Assembly (NCBI RefSeq): GCF_016808095.1
Contig: NC_068973.1
Span: forward strand, 23,066,501-23,130,500
DNA: 64,000 nucleotides
Origin: Vigna angularis
Lineage: Eukaryota; Streptophyta; Magnoliopsida; Fabales; Fabaceae
Direction of reading: 5' to 3'
Below are positions 42,291-53,527 of this stretch, piece after piece (position 1 is the stretch's first letter; every line of letters starts with the position of its first letter). Below the pieces are notes generated by a model. It had not been told where the DNA came from and made no database searches. It worked only from the letters and a program-made list of their open reading frames with translations. Made by a program: the position numbers and the translations under genes.

Positions 42291-43750
42291 CCAGGGGAGT
42301 TTTCTTTTCCCCTTCTCCCCATTTCCCTACTTTTATTGCACTTGTCCATGATCTATTCACTGTTCTGATTTCTGATCTTATACTTATGACACATTGAGGA
42401 CACTTTGTAGTTTAAGTGTGGTCTATTGGGGTAGATTTTTATTTTTCTTTGTTAGTTTTTGTTTTCTTGGTTAAATTTTTTCTTTTCTAGGTTATTTTTG
42501 TCGTGTCTTGTGTACAGTTTGTATGTTTCTCTTGCTTTCTGGACTTTATTTAGTTTGTAGACTTTTCCTTCACTTCATTGATACTCTGATTTGTTGGATT
42601 CCTTGCTTTTCTTTGCTTGGAAGATGATCATGATGTTTGAGAGTTGAATTGATGGTGACCATATTACCTGTGTGAGATTTGAGCCATTTGATGATCTTTC
42701 TTGTGTGTGATATGTCTTGTGATTGCTTGCACATATGTCTTGGCTTGACTCTTATTGATAATTCTCGATTGATATGCATGTTTGGAAGTGATAAAAGCAT
42801 TTTTGTTCTTGAGCCTCTCTAGCCAAATAAGCTTACCTTCTTCTAATCCTTTGATAACCCTCTTGAGCCTATACTTTTCCCCTGTTCTTTGTTTTCAAGT
42901 TCATTAATCACCCTTAAGTGAAAAACCATGATAACCTTAACCTTAGGGAATTTTGGAGCTTTGAAAGTGTCTTGGGAACAAGTGTGGTCTCCATGGGGAT
43001 TCTGATGAATTGGCTAGTTGGTTCCTTTTCTTGTTTTGTTTTTGTAAATATGTTGTGTATCTTGTCTCTTACAGTTGTGTCCTAAACAGAAAGAAAAGAA
43101 AAGAGACAAGATGAGAAATGAAAAAAAATAGAGAAAAATGAGAAAAATAAAAAAACATTTGTTGTGAATAGTGGACTCAAGAAGAGGATTGAATTAGAGG
43201 TTTTGGGTGTGATTTGACTGTGTTTACACTTGTTCCCCATTGCTCCTCTATTTCTTTTGGTTTGTAACTTCTCATCCATAATTATCCTCCCTTGTCCTTG
43301 GCCCCATTACATCCATAAAAGACCTTTTGATTTGAACATGAATATGTTTTGAGTGTTGATATTAGAGGCTTGCCAAGTTTGTTGTTGCTTGCTTTCTTGA
43401 GTGCATTGAGTTGAAATTCTTTACCTTAGACACTTGAGAGAAACACTGATAGTGCATCTGTGAGGTTTTGTTACTTTTGATTCACCTCTTGAGCTGATTG
43501 ATCATTTTGCCATGCTTTGAATTGCTTGGATGATTTTATGAGTATCTGTTTTCCTTGATTCTGTGTTGGGTACTATCTACATCCTTCTTGGTCCAGATTC
43601 CTTGAGAACTGTGTAATTTTGTTTCTGTCCTTGTTAGTCTTTATTTTCTGTGAGTTGAGTTTGTGTCACTTCCCTAATGTCCTTTGAACTATTCCTTGAT
43701 CTGCGTCTTGATTTTGCCCAGGAGTGCAAAAGACTAAGTGTGGTCTATTT
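42291..43750 (+). other. Conserved 3' noncoding region of element B
   Basis: 1.46 kb without a usable ORF, very similar throughout to 55154-56609 and recognisable in 9567-10979 (inverted). AAGTGTGGTCTATTGGGG occurs near 42415 and AAGTGTGGTCTATTT at 43736-43750, the position of the polypurine tract; a third AAGTGTGGTCT lies near 42980. Confidence 0.8.
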
Positions 43751-45781
43751 TGATGAGTCAATATTTTCTTCACTTCACTTAGTTTATTGTGCTAGAATTA
43801 ATCAGGGAATTATGCTTAAATGTCCGGTATTTTTTCGTTTTGGCTAATTGTGCTTAATTTGACCAAAAACTCTAATTTAAATTAATTTGAATTATCTGAG
43901 CTAATTATTTGCATTATTAATTGCAGGGAAAATTTTGCAAATACAATTTGGGACATTTGGAGGTTAAATGAGGTGTAGCTACCACCCACTTGCATTTCAT
44001 TTTTTTTATTTGGGCTTGGAGAGCATTTAGCGAGGCAAGAGGCTCACGACCTTCACAAGCAAGGTGACATCCAGCACTTGACCACGGTCCAGCAGCGGCC
44101 CACACTTGAGACACGGGTTGTATCCAGCAAAGATGGAGGTGCACGAAGAAGCCAAAATGGAAGACAACACGCTGTCCAGCAATTGGATGAAGAGGCACTC
44201 GGTCCAACAGCTGCTACGTCCACATGCTGCCACGTCCACACAGCCCATCAGCACACGTCCACGGTCCAACAAGGGAGGCCTTCAATTAGAAAGGGGCATC
44301 ACGGTCACGCACACGGAAGAGGAGTCCAAAAGCAGCTTGTGGGTGCAGTGCACACGGTCCAGCAAGCGGAGGAGGCTTCCACGTCTAGTAGGTTGGATGG
44401 CTGAAGGAGGAACATGTGTGCTTAAAAAGTAAAGGAGAATAGCCGCCAGCAGGGGAATCTTTTTCGAGAGTTATTGGATTGAATGAAAAAGGAAGATAGC
44501 TTTTAGAGAGGGGGCATCCAGCCGCCACTTGCCACACATTTTTACGCTCTCGGTCTTTGGTTTTCAGGCTTTGGTTTTGAACTTTTCTTTGGTTGGAAGG
44601 CTTTTTTGAATGAAGAGAACCAAGAGGCACGTTTGTTTTTTTCGAAGAATGAAGCTCTGATTCAATTTTATTTTCTTGCTTTGTCTTGTGCACGCTGTTA
44701 CGTTTTTATTTTGCCATTTAATTTCATTTTGGTTCATGGAACTTTTGAGTAAACCTTTGACCCAGTAATGCTTCATTATTGGACTGCACGGTGATTTTCA
44801 TTCTGGAAGAAGCAGCTCGTTGATTTGATGGGAGTAGGTAATGAGAGCACATTGATTTATTAGAAGCACATGAGGGTTCAGCAACTGTCACGGACAGGGA
44901 AACACTTGGTTGAGAGAAGCACATTTAATTCTTTTTAAGCAAAATGCATTTTATTTTATTGAAGCAAGCACACAAGTGCAACGGCCTGGTATAGATTAGC
45001 TCATGCTTTGATTAACCGATGGGAGCTTATTCATTTTGTGGAAAGGAGATGGCACATGGTCACGGGTAGCTTAAAGTAGGAAGTTGGTGTGCGCGCATAA
45101 ATAAGCATTGTTGAGGGGACGTTTATTTTTTTTGTAGCTGCATGTGGGAGATTTAGAGGAGAATGGTGTGACACTTTGGAAGATAGCCCGAGACGGAGTT
45201 TGAGAAATGAAGAAGTAGATTAGGTAGGAGTAGGTGTGTGGTGTCAAGGCATGAAAGGTGTCACGGTTTTGTTGGCTTTTAAGAAGGACAACACGTAGGG
45301 CTTCACACAGGGACTAGCTGCCACGTCCTTAATGGAGAGTGCCAAGGGGTTTAAGTTTTCTTTACTTATTCAAGCAAGCCTTTAATGTTAAATCTCTTTA
45401 AGCATTCATTTAAAATTGCCTGCCATTCTCATTTTGCATTTAAATTGTTTAGCTCAATGTTGCACTTTTAATTTGGTTAAAGCACTTTTCATTTTGATGT
45501 TCTCTATTTTTCGTGGTTGTGATATTTTAGTTACGATGTTAGCTTAAGTGACCAATCATTTTAATTCTGTGTTTATATTTGTGTTTACATCTGTGTTTAT
45601 GTTCGTGTTTTAATTTAGTTCACTCGCATTCACAAAATCTTCACAAACCCCCCCCCTACATGTTTGACCTGAGACTCGAGCCACATTTGGTCCTTGAGAG
45701 ATGACCTAGGAGTCACTTCCTAGCACCATACTGCATTGTTTTATGCACAACAAATTTGATGGGCTGCGACAGCCCGCATCA
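43751..45781 (+). repeat. 3' LTR of element B
   Basis: 2031 bp, starts TGATGAGTCAATATTTTC and ends GACAGCCCGCATCA. Contains about 340 bp (around 44930-45270) not in the 5' LTR. Confidence 0.9.
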
Positions 45782-45786
45782 AGGAT

Positions 45787-45945
45787 ACTAGGTTATCAGA
45801 CACTTATTGATGGGTGTTGATGAAAAGGATTTACATCTACTGATGGATGTTAGGTGGAAGAGTATCTACTAAAGGATACTATGTTTGTATGCACCAACCT
45901 ACTGATGGGTGTTGGTAAGAAAGATATGCATCTACGGAAGGGTGC
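45787..45945 (+). other. RNA hairpins of element F, right part
   Basis: Stems around the common loop: ACACT/GGTGT with TATTGATG (45800-45817); ACATC/GATGT with TACTGATG (45833-45850); AGTATC/GATACT with TACTAAAG (45861-45880); ACCAACC paired to GG-TTGGT with a 2-nt bulge and TACTGATG (45893-45916); GCATC/GGTGC with TACGGAAG (45928-45945). Confidence 0.85.
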
Positions 45946-45953
45946 TGGAGGAT

Positions 45954-46006
45954 TTTGGGTCAGGCTCATGACGTTAAACAAGCGCTTGCTGGGAGGCACC
46001 CTAGTG
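45954..46006 (+). other. Conserved box 2 of element F
   Basis: TTTGGGTCAGGCTCATGACG, TTAAACAAGCGCTTGCTGGG, AGGCACCCTAGTG. Follows the hairpin array as in E and D. Confidence 0.85.
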
Positions 46007-46742
46007 TTCTAAACTCATCTTTTTATGCTTTATTTGCTTCTGTTTTTAGAATAGGTTGTGATATACTCAACTTGAAACCTTTATCTGATGTGATGGTTTG
46101 ATATTGACTTATGAATGATGAGATTTGCTTGATGATGCTTAGATATGATTGATGTTGAGATTGTGCACCATATGCTGATATACAGGTGGTTGTTCACAAG
46201 TTATGTGAACAGATGCATGATGTTCTGATTGTGGTTATGATGCTAAGCAGGATGTGTATTTGATGTATGTGGAACATGAATTAACTTGTCTGAGGTTTTG
46301 AACTCCAGTGTATTTGTTTGAATGATTGTTATTCTTTTGAAAGCATGAATGATTTTGCCCAAGTTTCTATGATTGAACTACTTCCTTACTTGTGTCACAT
46401 GATCAAGGCCATTTTTTATTACCCTTTTTCTTAGCCAATGCATGATTTGTACCCAAATGAAAAAGAGCATGAAGTGTTGTATTGTTTTTGAACCTCAAGC
46501 CTTAAACAGCTCCTTTGTTAAAATCTTTACCTTGAGTTAAGTTGAGAATCATTGTGTGGTATTAATAAAGGTCTAAGTTTGGGGTTTTTGGGAGAATTGA
46601 AAAGGAAAGTAATGAAAAGCATTGAGCTAAGTGTTGAGCAAGTATGAAAAAGAGAAAAGAAAATAGAATGCAAAGAAAGAAAAGCTCAATGTAAAACGGG
46701 GAAAGTTGGCAATGAGTGAGATTGGTTTGTCTAAAGAGAGAT
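46007..46742 (+). other. 3' noncoding region of element F
   Basis: Matches 22065-22740 of E. Box 2 is joined directly to this region, so the ORF2 promoter, intron and ORF2 are absent. Cut by element C at 46743. No gene seen. Confidence 0.7.
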
Positions 46743-46897
46743 TGATGAATCAATATTTTCTTGATTTCATTTAGCTTATTGTGCTAGATTTAATCAGGGA
46801 ATTGTGCTTAAATGTCCGGTATTTTTCCGTTTTTGCTAATTGTGCTTAATTTGACCAAAAATTCTTATTTTAATTAATTTGAATTATTTGAGCTAAT
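46743..46897 (+). repeat. Element C 5' LTR, left part
   Basis: TGATGAATCAATATTTTC, identical in start to 56610. Ends in CTAAT, the Copia target duplication. The LTR continues at 51627. Confidence 0.9.
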
Positions 46898-48027
46898 TGT
46901 TAGCAAAATGATGAAGATGAAGTTTTGATGATGTCTAAATCAAGTCAAGAACAAACAAGACTCATGAAGAATGATCTTTGAAGACTTGTAATCTTTTGTA
47001 ATAATTGTATGAACATAGGAAAATTAGTAGTTTTATGTATGCATTCAAAAGTGATGTAAAAATAAATCATAAGCAAAATTTTGTGCAGTGTTAATCGATT
47101 AACAGAGGGTGTTAATCGATTAACGTTAATCGATTAACAAGGGCTGTTAATCGATTGTTCCAGTGCGCCATGAAGAAGCCCAGCATTGCAGTGTTAATCG
47201 ATTAACAGAGGGTGTTAATCGATTAACGTTAATCGATTAACAGAGGGTGTTAATCGATTAACGTTAATCGATTAACAAGGGCTGTTAATCGATTAACACA
47301 GGAGCCGTTTGAAAAACTAGCCGTTTTAAGAGCCGTTGGACTATCCGTTGGGGTGCTAATCGATTAACCACTGTAGCTAATCGATTAACACAGTGTGAAA
47401 GGCTGAAAACGAAAAATGGAAGAGTCTTTGGATGAGTCTATAAATATACTCTCATTTCCTCTCAAAAAAAATCTAGATACACAGAAACTCTTCCCTTGTG
47501 CTCAAATACTCAGAAATTCTTGAGACTTGTGTGTTCTTGTTCGGCTTGTGAAACTCGTGTCTGTGGAGCTGGTGAAGTGCTGCTACGGTGACAGAGGAAA
47601 TAGCCGGTTCATCCTTGGTGTGTCTAAGGAGGTGTTCGGAAGAGAATCATCCTTCGTGAAGTATTCGGAGGAGGTGTTCATCCTTTGTGAAGACTCAAAG
47701 GAGGTGTAGTTTCATCTCTTGTGGTATCAAGAGAGGTGGTTTCTAAACTCTTACAAATTGTTTCTTTGTGATTGTAATTTGTAATTGTTTTGTGATTAGT
47801 GAATTGTTTATCTTGCTTTGAGATAAACGACTGGACGTAGGATTGGTAAGATCCGAACCAGGATAAAATCATCTGTGCAAATTTCTCTCAACCTTACTCT
47901 CTTTATTTGTCAATATTAATTGCTAAGTAAGTTTAATTGAGTAGAAATTAAAAGGCACACGTTTGAATTAAAAACCCTCTTGGTTTGTTATTCCACGCTA
48001 ACCATTCCGCTGCAGCCGCTCCTGACA
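46898..48027 (+). repeat. 5' LTR of the Copia element
   Basis: TGTTAGCAAAATG to CGCTCCTGACA. Contains an array of GTTAATCGATTAAC palindromes (47090-47389) upstream of TATAAATA at 47439-47446. Confidence 0.95.
47090..47389 (+). repeat. GTTAATCGATTAAC palindrome array, left LTR
   Basis: Nine perfect copies of the 14-bp palindrome GTTAATCGATTAAC, one truncated copy and two CTAATCGATTAAC variants, several directly abutting or spaced 7 bp apart (agagggt, aagggct). It lies just upstream of the TATA box, so it is probably a promoter/enhancer. Confidence 0.9.
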
Positions 48028-48029
48028 AT

Positions 48030-48041
48030 TGGTATCAGAGC
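48030..48041 (+). promoter_or_regulatory. Primer-binding site, initiator tRNA-Met
   Basis: TGGTATCAGAGC, the standard Copia primer site, three bases after the LTR. Confidence 0.95.
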
Positions 48042-48061
48042 TTGCTTTGATAGTCATTCAA

Positions 48062-49720
48062 ATGGCGGGATCACATCAAACCTTTGCAGAGGGTGCTTCT
48101 ATCAATAGACCACCACTATTCACAGGTGAAAATTACGCATTCTGGAAGGTTAGAATGCAAATTTTTATGGAATCTATTGATATAGATATTTGGGATGCTG
48201 TTGCATTTGGTCCTTTTGTTCCAACTAACAATATGCAGGAACCAAAGCCCCGTGACCAATGGACTGCTCAAGATAAGAAAAAATTTGGTAATGATGTAAA
48301 AGCTCGTAATATTATTTCATCTGCTTTAACTGTTGATGAGTTTTACAGGATTTCTGTTTGTAAAACTGCACAAGAAATGTGGGAAGTACTAAGAGTAACC
48401 CATGAAGGTACAGATGATGTTAAGAGTGCTAGAAAGAATACCTTAATCCAGGAATACGAGATGTTCAGGATGAAGCAAGGGGAAACAATAGTAGATGTTC
48501 AAAAACGCTTCACCAACATTGTCAATCATCTCATTGGACTAGGTAAATCTTTCGATACTGATGAGCTTAATATAAAAATTCTGAAATCTTTAGACAGGTC
48601 TTGGCAACCAAAAGTGACTGCAATTTCTGAGTCACAAAATCTCAACACCATGACTATGGCGGCACTTTTTGGAAAGTTGAGGGAACATGAACTTGACCTC
48701 GGAAGACTAGATGAAGAAGAAGCAAAAGCAAAAACTAAGAAAAAGAGTCTAGCCTTGAAATCTGAGGTTGAAAGAAGCAAAGGTAAATCGGAAGATGAAG
48801 ACTCAGACGAAGAAGAAGAAATTTTGAGACTCATGGTAAAAAGGCTCAACAAGTTCATGAAGTCTAAAGGTAAAGGAAAATTTAGATACGAAAAGAAAGA
48901 TAATCCAGTATCTTCCTCAAATTACCGATGCTATGGTTGCGGAGAAAAGGGGCATCTAAAAGCAGACTGCCCAAATCAAAAGAAAGGTGAAGAAAAGAAA
49001 TTCTTCAAGAAAAAGAGAGCGTACATCGCATGGGAAGACGACAATGAGACCATTTCAGATTCAAGCTACTCAGATGAAGAAGCAAACATCTGTTTAGTGG
49101 TGAACGACGACACTGGAAGCCAAGTAAGTACATCTAGCGATTCTGATAATTCTAGTCAAATTAGTGAAAATGAATTGCATGAAATTTATGCTGCTTTAAT
49201 AGTAGAATCTGAAAAATTAGATAAAGCCCATCAAAAATTGAAAAAGGATTTCAAAAATTTAAAATTAAATTTTGAAAATATTTCTGAACAAAATATAAAT
49301 TTGAAATCAGACTTTGAAAATATTCTTGAAGAAAATAAGAATTTAAAATTAAATTTGGAAAATATTTTTGAAGAAAATAAAGATTTGAAAAATAAAGTTT
49401 TAATTTATGAAAAAGGTAAATTTACTAGTAGTGATAAATGTGCATCTTGTGTTAATCATAAGAAACTACTAGATGAAACAACCTCAGGAGAATGTAGTAA
49501 AACTAATGAAAATAAGGTTGTTAAAAATAAGTATGTTCTTAGAATTAAAAATAAACATAATCATAAAACCCGTAGAACTTGGGTAGAAAAAGGAACAACT
49601 TATAGGAACACAAATGTTGTATCATGCTTTTATTGTATGAAAAAGGGTCATACATCTAACAAATGTAAAATTAAGCATTATGGTGTTCCTAGTGGTAGAT
49701 TTATTTGGGTTGTAAAATGA
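48062..49720 (+). CDS. gag: Copia Gag with two zinc knuckles (552 aa)
   Basis: Intact. Starts MAGSHQTFAEGASINRPPLF at the first ATG after the primer site. Residues ~15-220 are a Copia-type Gag (UBN2/PF14223-like: FTGENYAFWKVRMQIFMES, then AQEMWEVLRVTHEG). A CCHC knuckle (CYGCGEKGHLKADC) lies near residue 289, followed by an acidic region and a long Lys/Asn/Leu coiled coil with repeated ENIxExNxNLK units (~residues 390-450), and a second knuckle (CFYCMKKGHTSNKC) near residue 521. The two-knuckle plan and the HYGVPSGRFIWV end resemble SIRE-type elements. The frame ends where protease would begin; downstream bases still encode a degraded TNPKGP-like linker. Confidence 0.92.
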   Translation: MAGSHQTFAEGASINRPPLFTGENYAFWKVRMQIFMESIDIDIWDAVAFGPFVPTNNMQEPKPRDQWTAQDKKKFGNDVKARNIISSALTVDEFYRISVCKTAQEMWEVLRVTHEGTDDVKSARKNTLIQEYEMFRMKQGETIVDVQKRFTNIVNHLIGLGKSFDTDELNIKILKSLDRSWQPKVTAISESQNLNTMTMAALFGKLREHELDLGRLDEEEAKAKTKKKSLALKSEVERSKGKSEDEDSDEEEEILRLMVKRLNKFMKSKGKGKFRYEKKDNPVSSSNYRCYGCGEKGHLKADCPNQKKGEEKKFFKKKRAYIAWEDDNETISDSSYSDEEANICLVVNDDTGSQVSTSSDSDNSSQISENELHEIYAALIVESEKLDKAHQKLKKDFKNLKLNFENISEQNINLKSDFENILEENKNLKLNLENIFEENKDLKNKVLIYEKGKFTSSDKCASCVNHKKLLDETTSGECSKTNENKVVKNKYVLRIKNKHNHKTRRTWVEKGTTYRNTNVVSCFYCMKKGHTSNKCKIKHYGVPSGRFIWVVK

Positions 49721-50491
49721 TTTCAATTTTCAAACTAACCCAAAGGACCCATACAAAATAGTTGGGTACCTATTGTTTAAAATTTAGAATTTCCTTAAAA
49801 CAATATTTAAGAAAATTTTTAAAAATTGTTTTTGTTCTAAATATTTGAAAAGAAGAATTAAGAAATTTTTATTCCAAGGTATATGGAATTTTTTTTAAGC
49901 ATATATAGTTTTCAAACGGAAAACATTTGAAATAGAAGAATGTGTGCATGTTGTCTTTGATGAAATTGTAGACCTTGAGGCAAAACCTCTTGAGTCATTT
50001 GAAATTACATGCAGACAATGATGAAGATTTGTAGAAGACAACAAATGAAGTGAAGAATGATGACAATCCTCAAGATGAAGATCTAAACAAAATGTGGAAA
50101 TAACCTAGAGGATTCTCATTACAAAATTGGAGGCATATCTAAAGGGGTACTTTATATTTCTATGTTTTTATTAGTGTGTGCCCTTTATATTTCCTTGTAT
50201 GTTTACCTCTTTAAATTCAATAAAATGTATGTTGTTTTTCCTTATTATCTCTATGCATACTTGCTTTTATTAAGGGGGAGTATAATTTCTAATACATTTA
50301 GGGGGAGAAATTATTCATCACTTTTTAATAATGATCAAAAAGGGGGAGAAATATTTAAAGCCTTAAACTTATTGCAAATATTTCTAAGTTCACTAACAAT
50401 TGTTTCTTCCTTAAGTTATGTTTTAGAATACAGATTATTACCAAAAGCTTTAAATCAAGAAGGTTTTGATCATCATCAAAAAGGGGGAGAT
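49721..50491 (+). other. Noncoding 3' region of the Copia element with polypurine tracts
   Basis: Follows Gag directly, so the whole enzyme-coding part has been lost. Contains several AGGGGGAG tracts (about 50272, 50299, 50340, 50481); the last, AAAGGGGGAGA beside the LTR, is the functional polypurine tract. No gene seen. Confidence 0.8.
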
Positions 50492-51621
50492 TGTTAGCAA
50501 AATGATGAAGATGAAGTTTTGATGATGTCTAAATCAAGTCAAGAACAAACAAGACTCATGAAGAATGATCTTTGAAGACTTGTAATCTTTTGTAATAATT
50601 GTATGAACATAGGAAAATTAGTAGTTTTATGTATGCATTCAAAAGTGATGTAAAAATAAATCATAAGCAAAATTTTGTGCAGTGTTAATCGATTAACAGA
50701 GGGTGTTAATCGATTAACGTTAATCGATTAACAAGGGCTGTTAATCGATTGTTCCAGTGCGCCATGAAGAAGCCCAGCATTGCAGTGTTAATCGATTAAC
50801 AGAGGGTGTTAATCGATTAACGTTAATCGATTAACAGAGGGTGTTAATCGATTAACGTTAATCGATTAACAAGGGCTGTTAATCGATTAACACAGGAGCC
50901 GTTTGAAAAACTAGTCGTTTTAAGAGCCGTTGGACTATCCGTTGGGGTGCTAATCGATTAACCACTGTAGCTAATCGATTAACACAGTGTGAAAGGCTGA
51001 AAACGAAAAATGGAAGAGTCTTTGGATGAGTCTATAAATAGACTCTCATTTCCTCTCAAAAAAAATCTAGATACACAGAAACTCTTCCCTTGTGCTCAAA
51101 TACTCAGAAATTCTTGAGACTTGTGTGTTCTTGTTCGGCTTGTGAAACTCGTGTCTGTGGAGCTGGTGAAGTGCTGCTACGGTGACAGAGGAAATAGCCG
51201 GTTCATCCTTGGTGTGTCTAAGGAGGTGTTCGGAAGAGAATCATCCTTCGTGAAGTATTCGGAGGAGGTGTTCATCCTTTGTGAAGACTCAAAGGAGGTG
51301 TAGTTTCATCTCTTGTGGTATCAAGAGAGGTGGTTTCTAAACTCTTACAAATTGTTTCTTTGTGATTGTAATTTGTAATTGTTTTGTGATTAGTGAATTG
51401 TTTATCTTGCTTTGAGATAAACGACTGGACGTAGGATTGGTAAGATCCGAACCAGGATAAAATCATCTGTGCAAATTTCTCTCAACCTTACTCTCTTTAT
51501 TTGTCAATATTAATTGCTAAGTAAGTTTAATTGAGTAGAAATTAAAAGGCACACGTTTGAATTAAAAACCCTCTTGGTTTGTTATTCCACGCTAACCATT
51601 CCGCTGCAGCCGCTCCTGACA
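50492..51621 (+). repeat. 3' LTR of the Copia element
   Basis: 1130 bp, offset 3594 from the left copy. Palindrome array at 50684-50983. Confidence 0.95.
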
Positions 51622-53348
51622 CTAATTATTTGCATTATTAATTGTAGGAAAATTGTTGGATAATATTTGGGACATTTGGAGGTGAAAAGAAATGCCACAT
51701 CAATTATATTTTAAAGTAAAATGAAAGAGAGGTGTGGATTTCATTTTTAGAAGTGAATGAAGAAGAGGATGGTTATTGAATGAAGGGAGCCCACGTAAAT
51801 TTGGTGCGTCCAACAAAATTGGGGGTGTGTCCAGCAACACTTGGGCTTCATGCGGAGAATGGGAAGCAGCAAGAGTGCACACCACACGGCCTATGATGAA
51901 GTGATGCGTCTAAAGCCCTCCACATGGAAGAAATTGCTGAATTAGCAAATGGTTTGGTAGCACACAGCAGCAGCACAATTGGCCCAGCAGTAGAAGAGGG
52001 GTGCACGGTAATTCAATTTTGAGCAGGCAGCAACATTCCATGGCCCAGCAGCAGCGGCCTAGAGCAAGCACACGGGTTGCATCCACACGCGGACAGCAGT
52101 TTAGGAGGTGTGCTTGGAGAAATAGTAGCCTTGTGTCCAGCACGTGAAGGAGAAGAGGTGTCCCGGCCTGCCAACAGCACGTAGGAGAGGAGTCACCTTG
52201 CTTCAAAAAGAAAGTCCAGCACACGGAAAAAAAGAGCTGCTGCCACGTTTTTGAATGGAGTGTCACGGTCTTAACTGGGTGCACACAGCAGTTGCCACGG
52301 CCCAAAGCGAAAGCATCCAACTAGTTGGAGACGAAGGGCCTGCTTTCACACGAAGGGCTTCACGCTTCTAGCAAGCTTGGGAGGCACACGCGTCCAGCAG
52401 CTTGGAGAAGGGTTTTAAAAACCCGTGACGCTGGATGAAGAAGAGAGTTCCAGTAGAGTAGTTTTTCCAGTAGTGTAGTGTAGTGTAGTGTAATGTAGAG
52501 TAGAAAGGGCAGCAGCAGGATGTGTCTCGGCTTGGGGGGCATTCAGCCACCACTTGCCACACATTTTTTTTACGCTTTCGGTTTGGTTTTCAGGCTTTGG
52601 TTTTGAAATTTTCTTTGGTTGGAAGGCTGTTTTGAATGAAGAGAACCAGGAGGCACGTTTGTTTTTTTTTTAAGAATGAAGCTCTGATTCAATCTTATTT
52701 TCTTGCTTTGTCCTGTGCATGCTGTTACGTTTTTACTTTGCCATTTAATTTCATTTCGGTTCAGGTACTTAGGAGGTGTAGCAAGTGGAATTTCATTTTG
52801 GCTTTGGGAAAAATACACGCTGATTTTGTTTTTCATGATTAGATTAATTTAGTTTAGCATGTGGAATAGGCATTCGGTTATCTTCACAGAGGGAAAGAGG
52901 TCTTCTTTTTATATTGTGTTGATGTTTGAACCGGTGGTGATTTTGTTTTACAATTTCCATGATTTATTCCAATGTGCATTTAATGTGTTAGCTCAATATT
53001 GCAATTTAATTTAAGAGCATTGAATGAGTTTTCTTATTTATTTATTGCATTGCACTTAGTTCACGCACTTTCACATTGAATGTTTTATTTTAGTGTTTTC
53101 ATTTAATTTAGTTGTAATGTGAACTTTAGTGACCAACCGTTTTAATTATGTATTTACATTTGCATTTATATTGTGTTTTAATTTAGTTCATTTGCATTCA
53201 CAAAAATCTTCACAAACCCCCCCACTACGTGTTTGACCGGAGACTCGAACCACATTTGGTCCTTGAGAGACGACCTAGGAGTCACTTCCTAGTCTATACT
53301 GCATTAATTTTGCAATCAACTTTTTTGTGAGGTGCGACGCTCTCAACA
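51622..53348 (+). repeat. Element C 5' LTR, right part
   Basis: Begins with the CTAAT duplication. Middle with CACGG motifs and a TAGTG pentamer run (52473-52495). Ends CTCTCAACA beside the primer site; its last ~130 bp share the TACGTGTTTGACC and GACGACCTAGGAGTCAC blocks with H, B and I. Confidence 0.9.
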
Positions 53349-53351
53349 AAA

Positions 53352-53369
53352 TGGCGCCGTTGCTGGGGA
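53352..53369 (+). promoter_or_regulatory. Primer-binding site of element C
   Basis: TGGCGCCGTTGCTGGGGA, one mismatch to the tRNA-Asp complement. Confidence 0.9.
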
Positions 53370-53527
53370 CCAACGGTTCGGTCTTAGGTCTTTTGTTGTG
53401 TTAGTGTGTGTTGCGTTTTGTCTTGTGTTGTGATGTGATGTTTTGTTTTGTGTGTACGTTATTGTGTGTGCGTGTTGCATGTGTTATGTCTTGTTTGTTT
53501 CGTAATTTTTAGTAATTTTCTTTTTCC

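Larger units (their letters stand above)
38799..45781 (+). mobile_element. Gag-only gypsy LTR retrotransposon 'B'
   Basis: LTRs at 38799-40600 and 43751-45781, target duplication AGGAT at 38794-38798 and 45782-45786. The interior has a degenerate primer site, a gag with one stop and the conserved noncoding 3' region. No enzymes. The LTRs differ by indels (1802 vs 2031 bp), so B is older than I. Confidence 0.93.
27503..46742 (+). mobile_element. Athila-like element 'F' (5' LTR to 3' noncoding), hosting CACTA and element B
   Basis: 5' LTR 27503-28773, primer site, leader, ORF1 in two pieces (28968-29151 and 38008-38610) around the CACTA transposon, box 1, hairpins around element B, box 2, then directly the 3' noncoding region; ORF2 is deleted. 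It is cut by element C at 46743, and its 3' LTR is outside the window. Confidence 0.8.
46898..51621 (+). mobile_element. Gag-only Copia (SIRE-like) LTR retrotransposon
   Basis: 4724 bp with 1130-bp LTRs and the target duplication CTAAT at 46893-46897 and 51622-51626. Primer site for initiator tRNA-Met, one large Gag, then a noncoding region with repeated AGGGGGAG tracts. Protease, integrase, reverse transcriptase and RNase H are all absent. I found two LTR differences (47319 vs 50913 and 47450 vs 51044), so it is recent. Confidence 0.95.
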
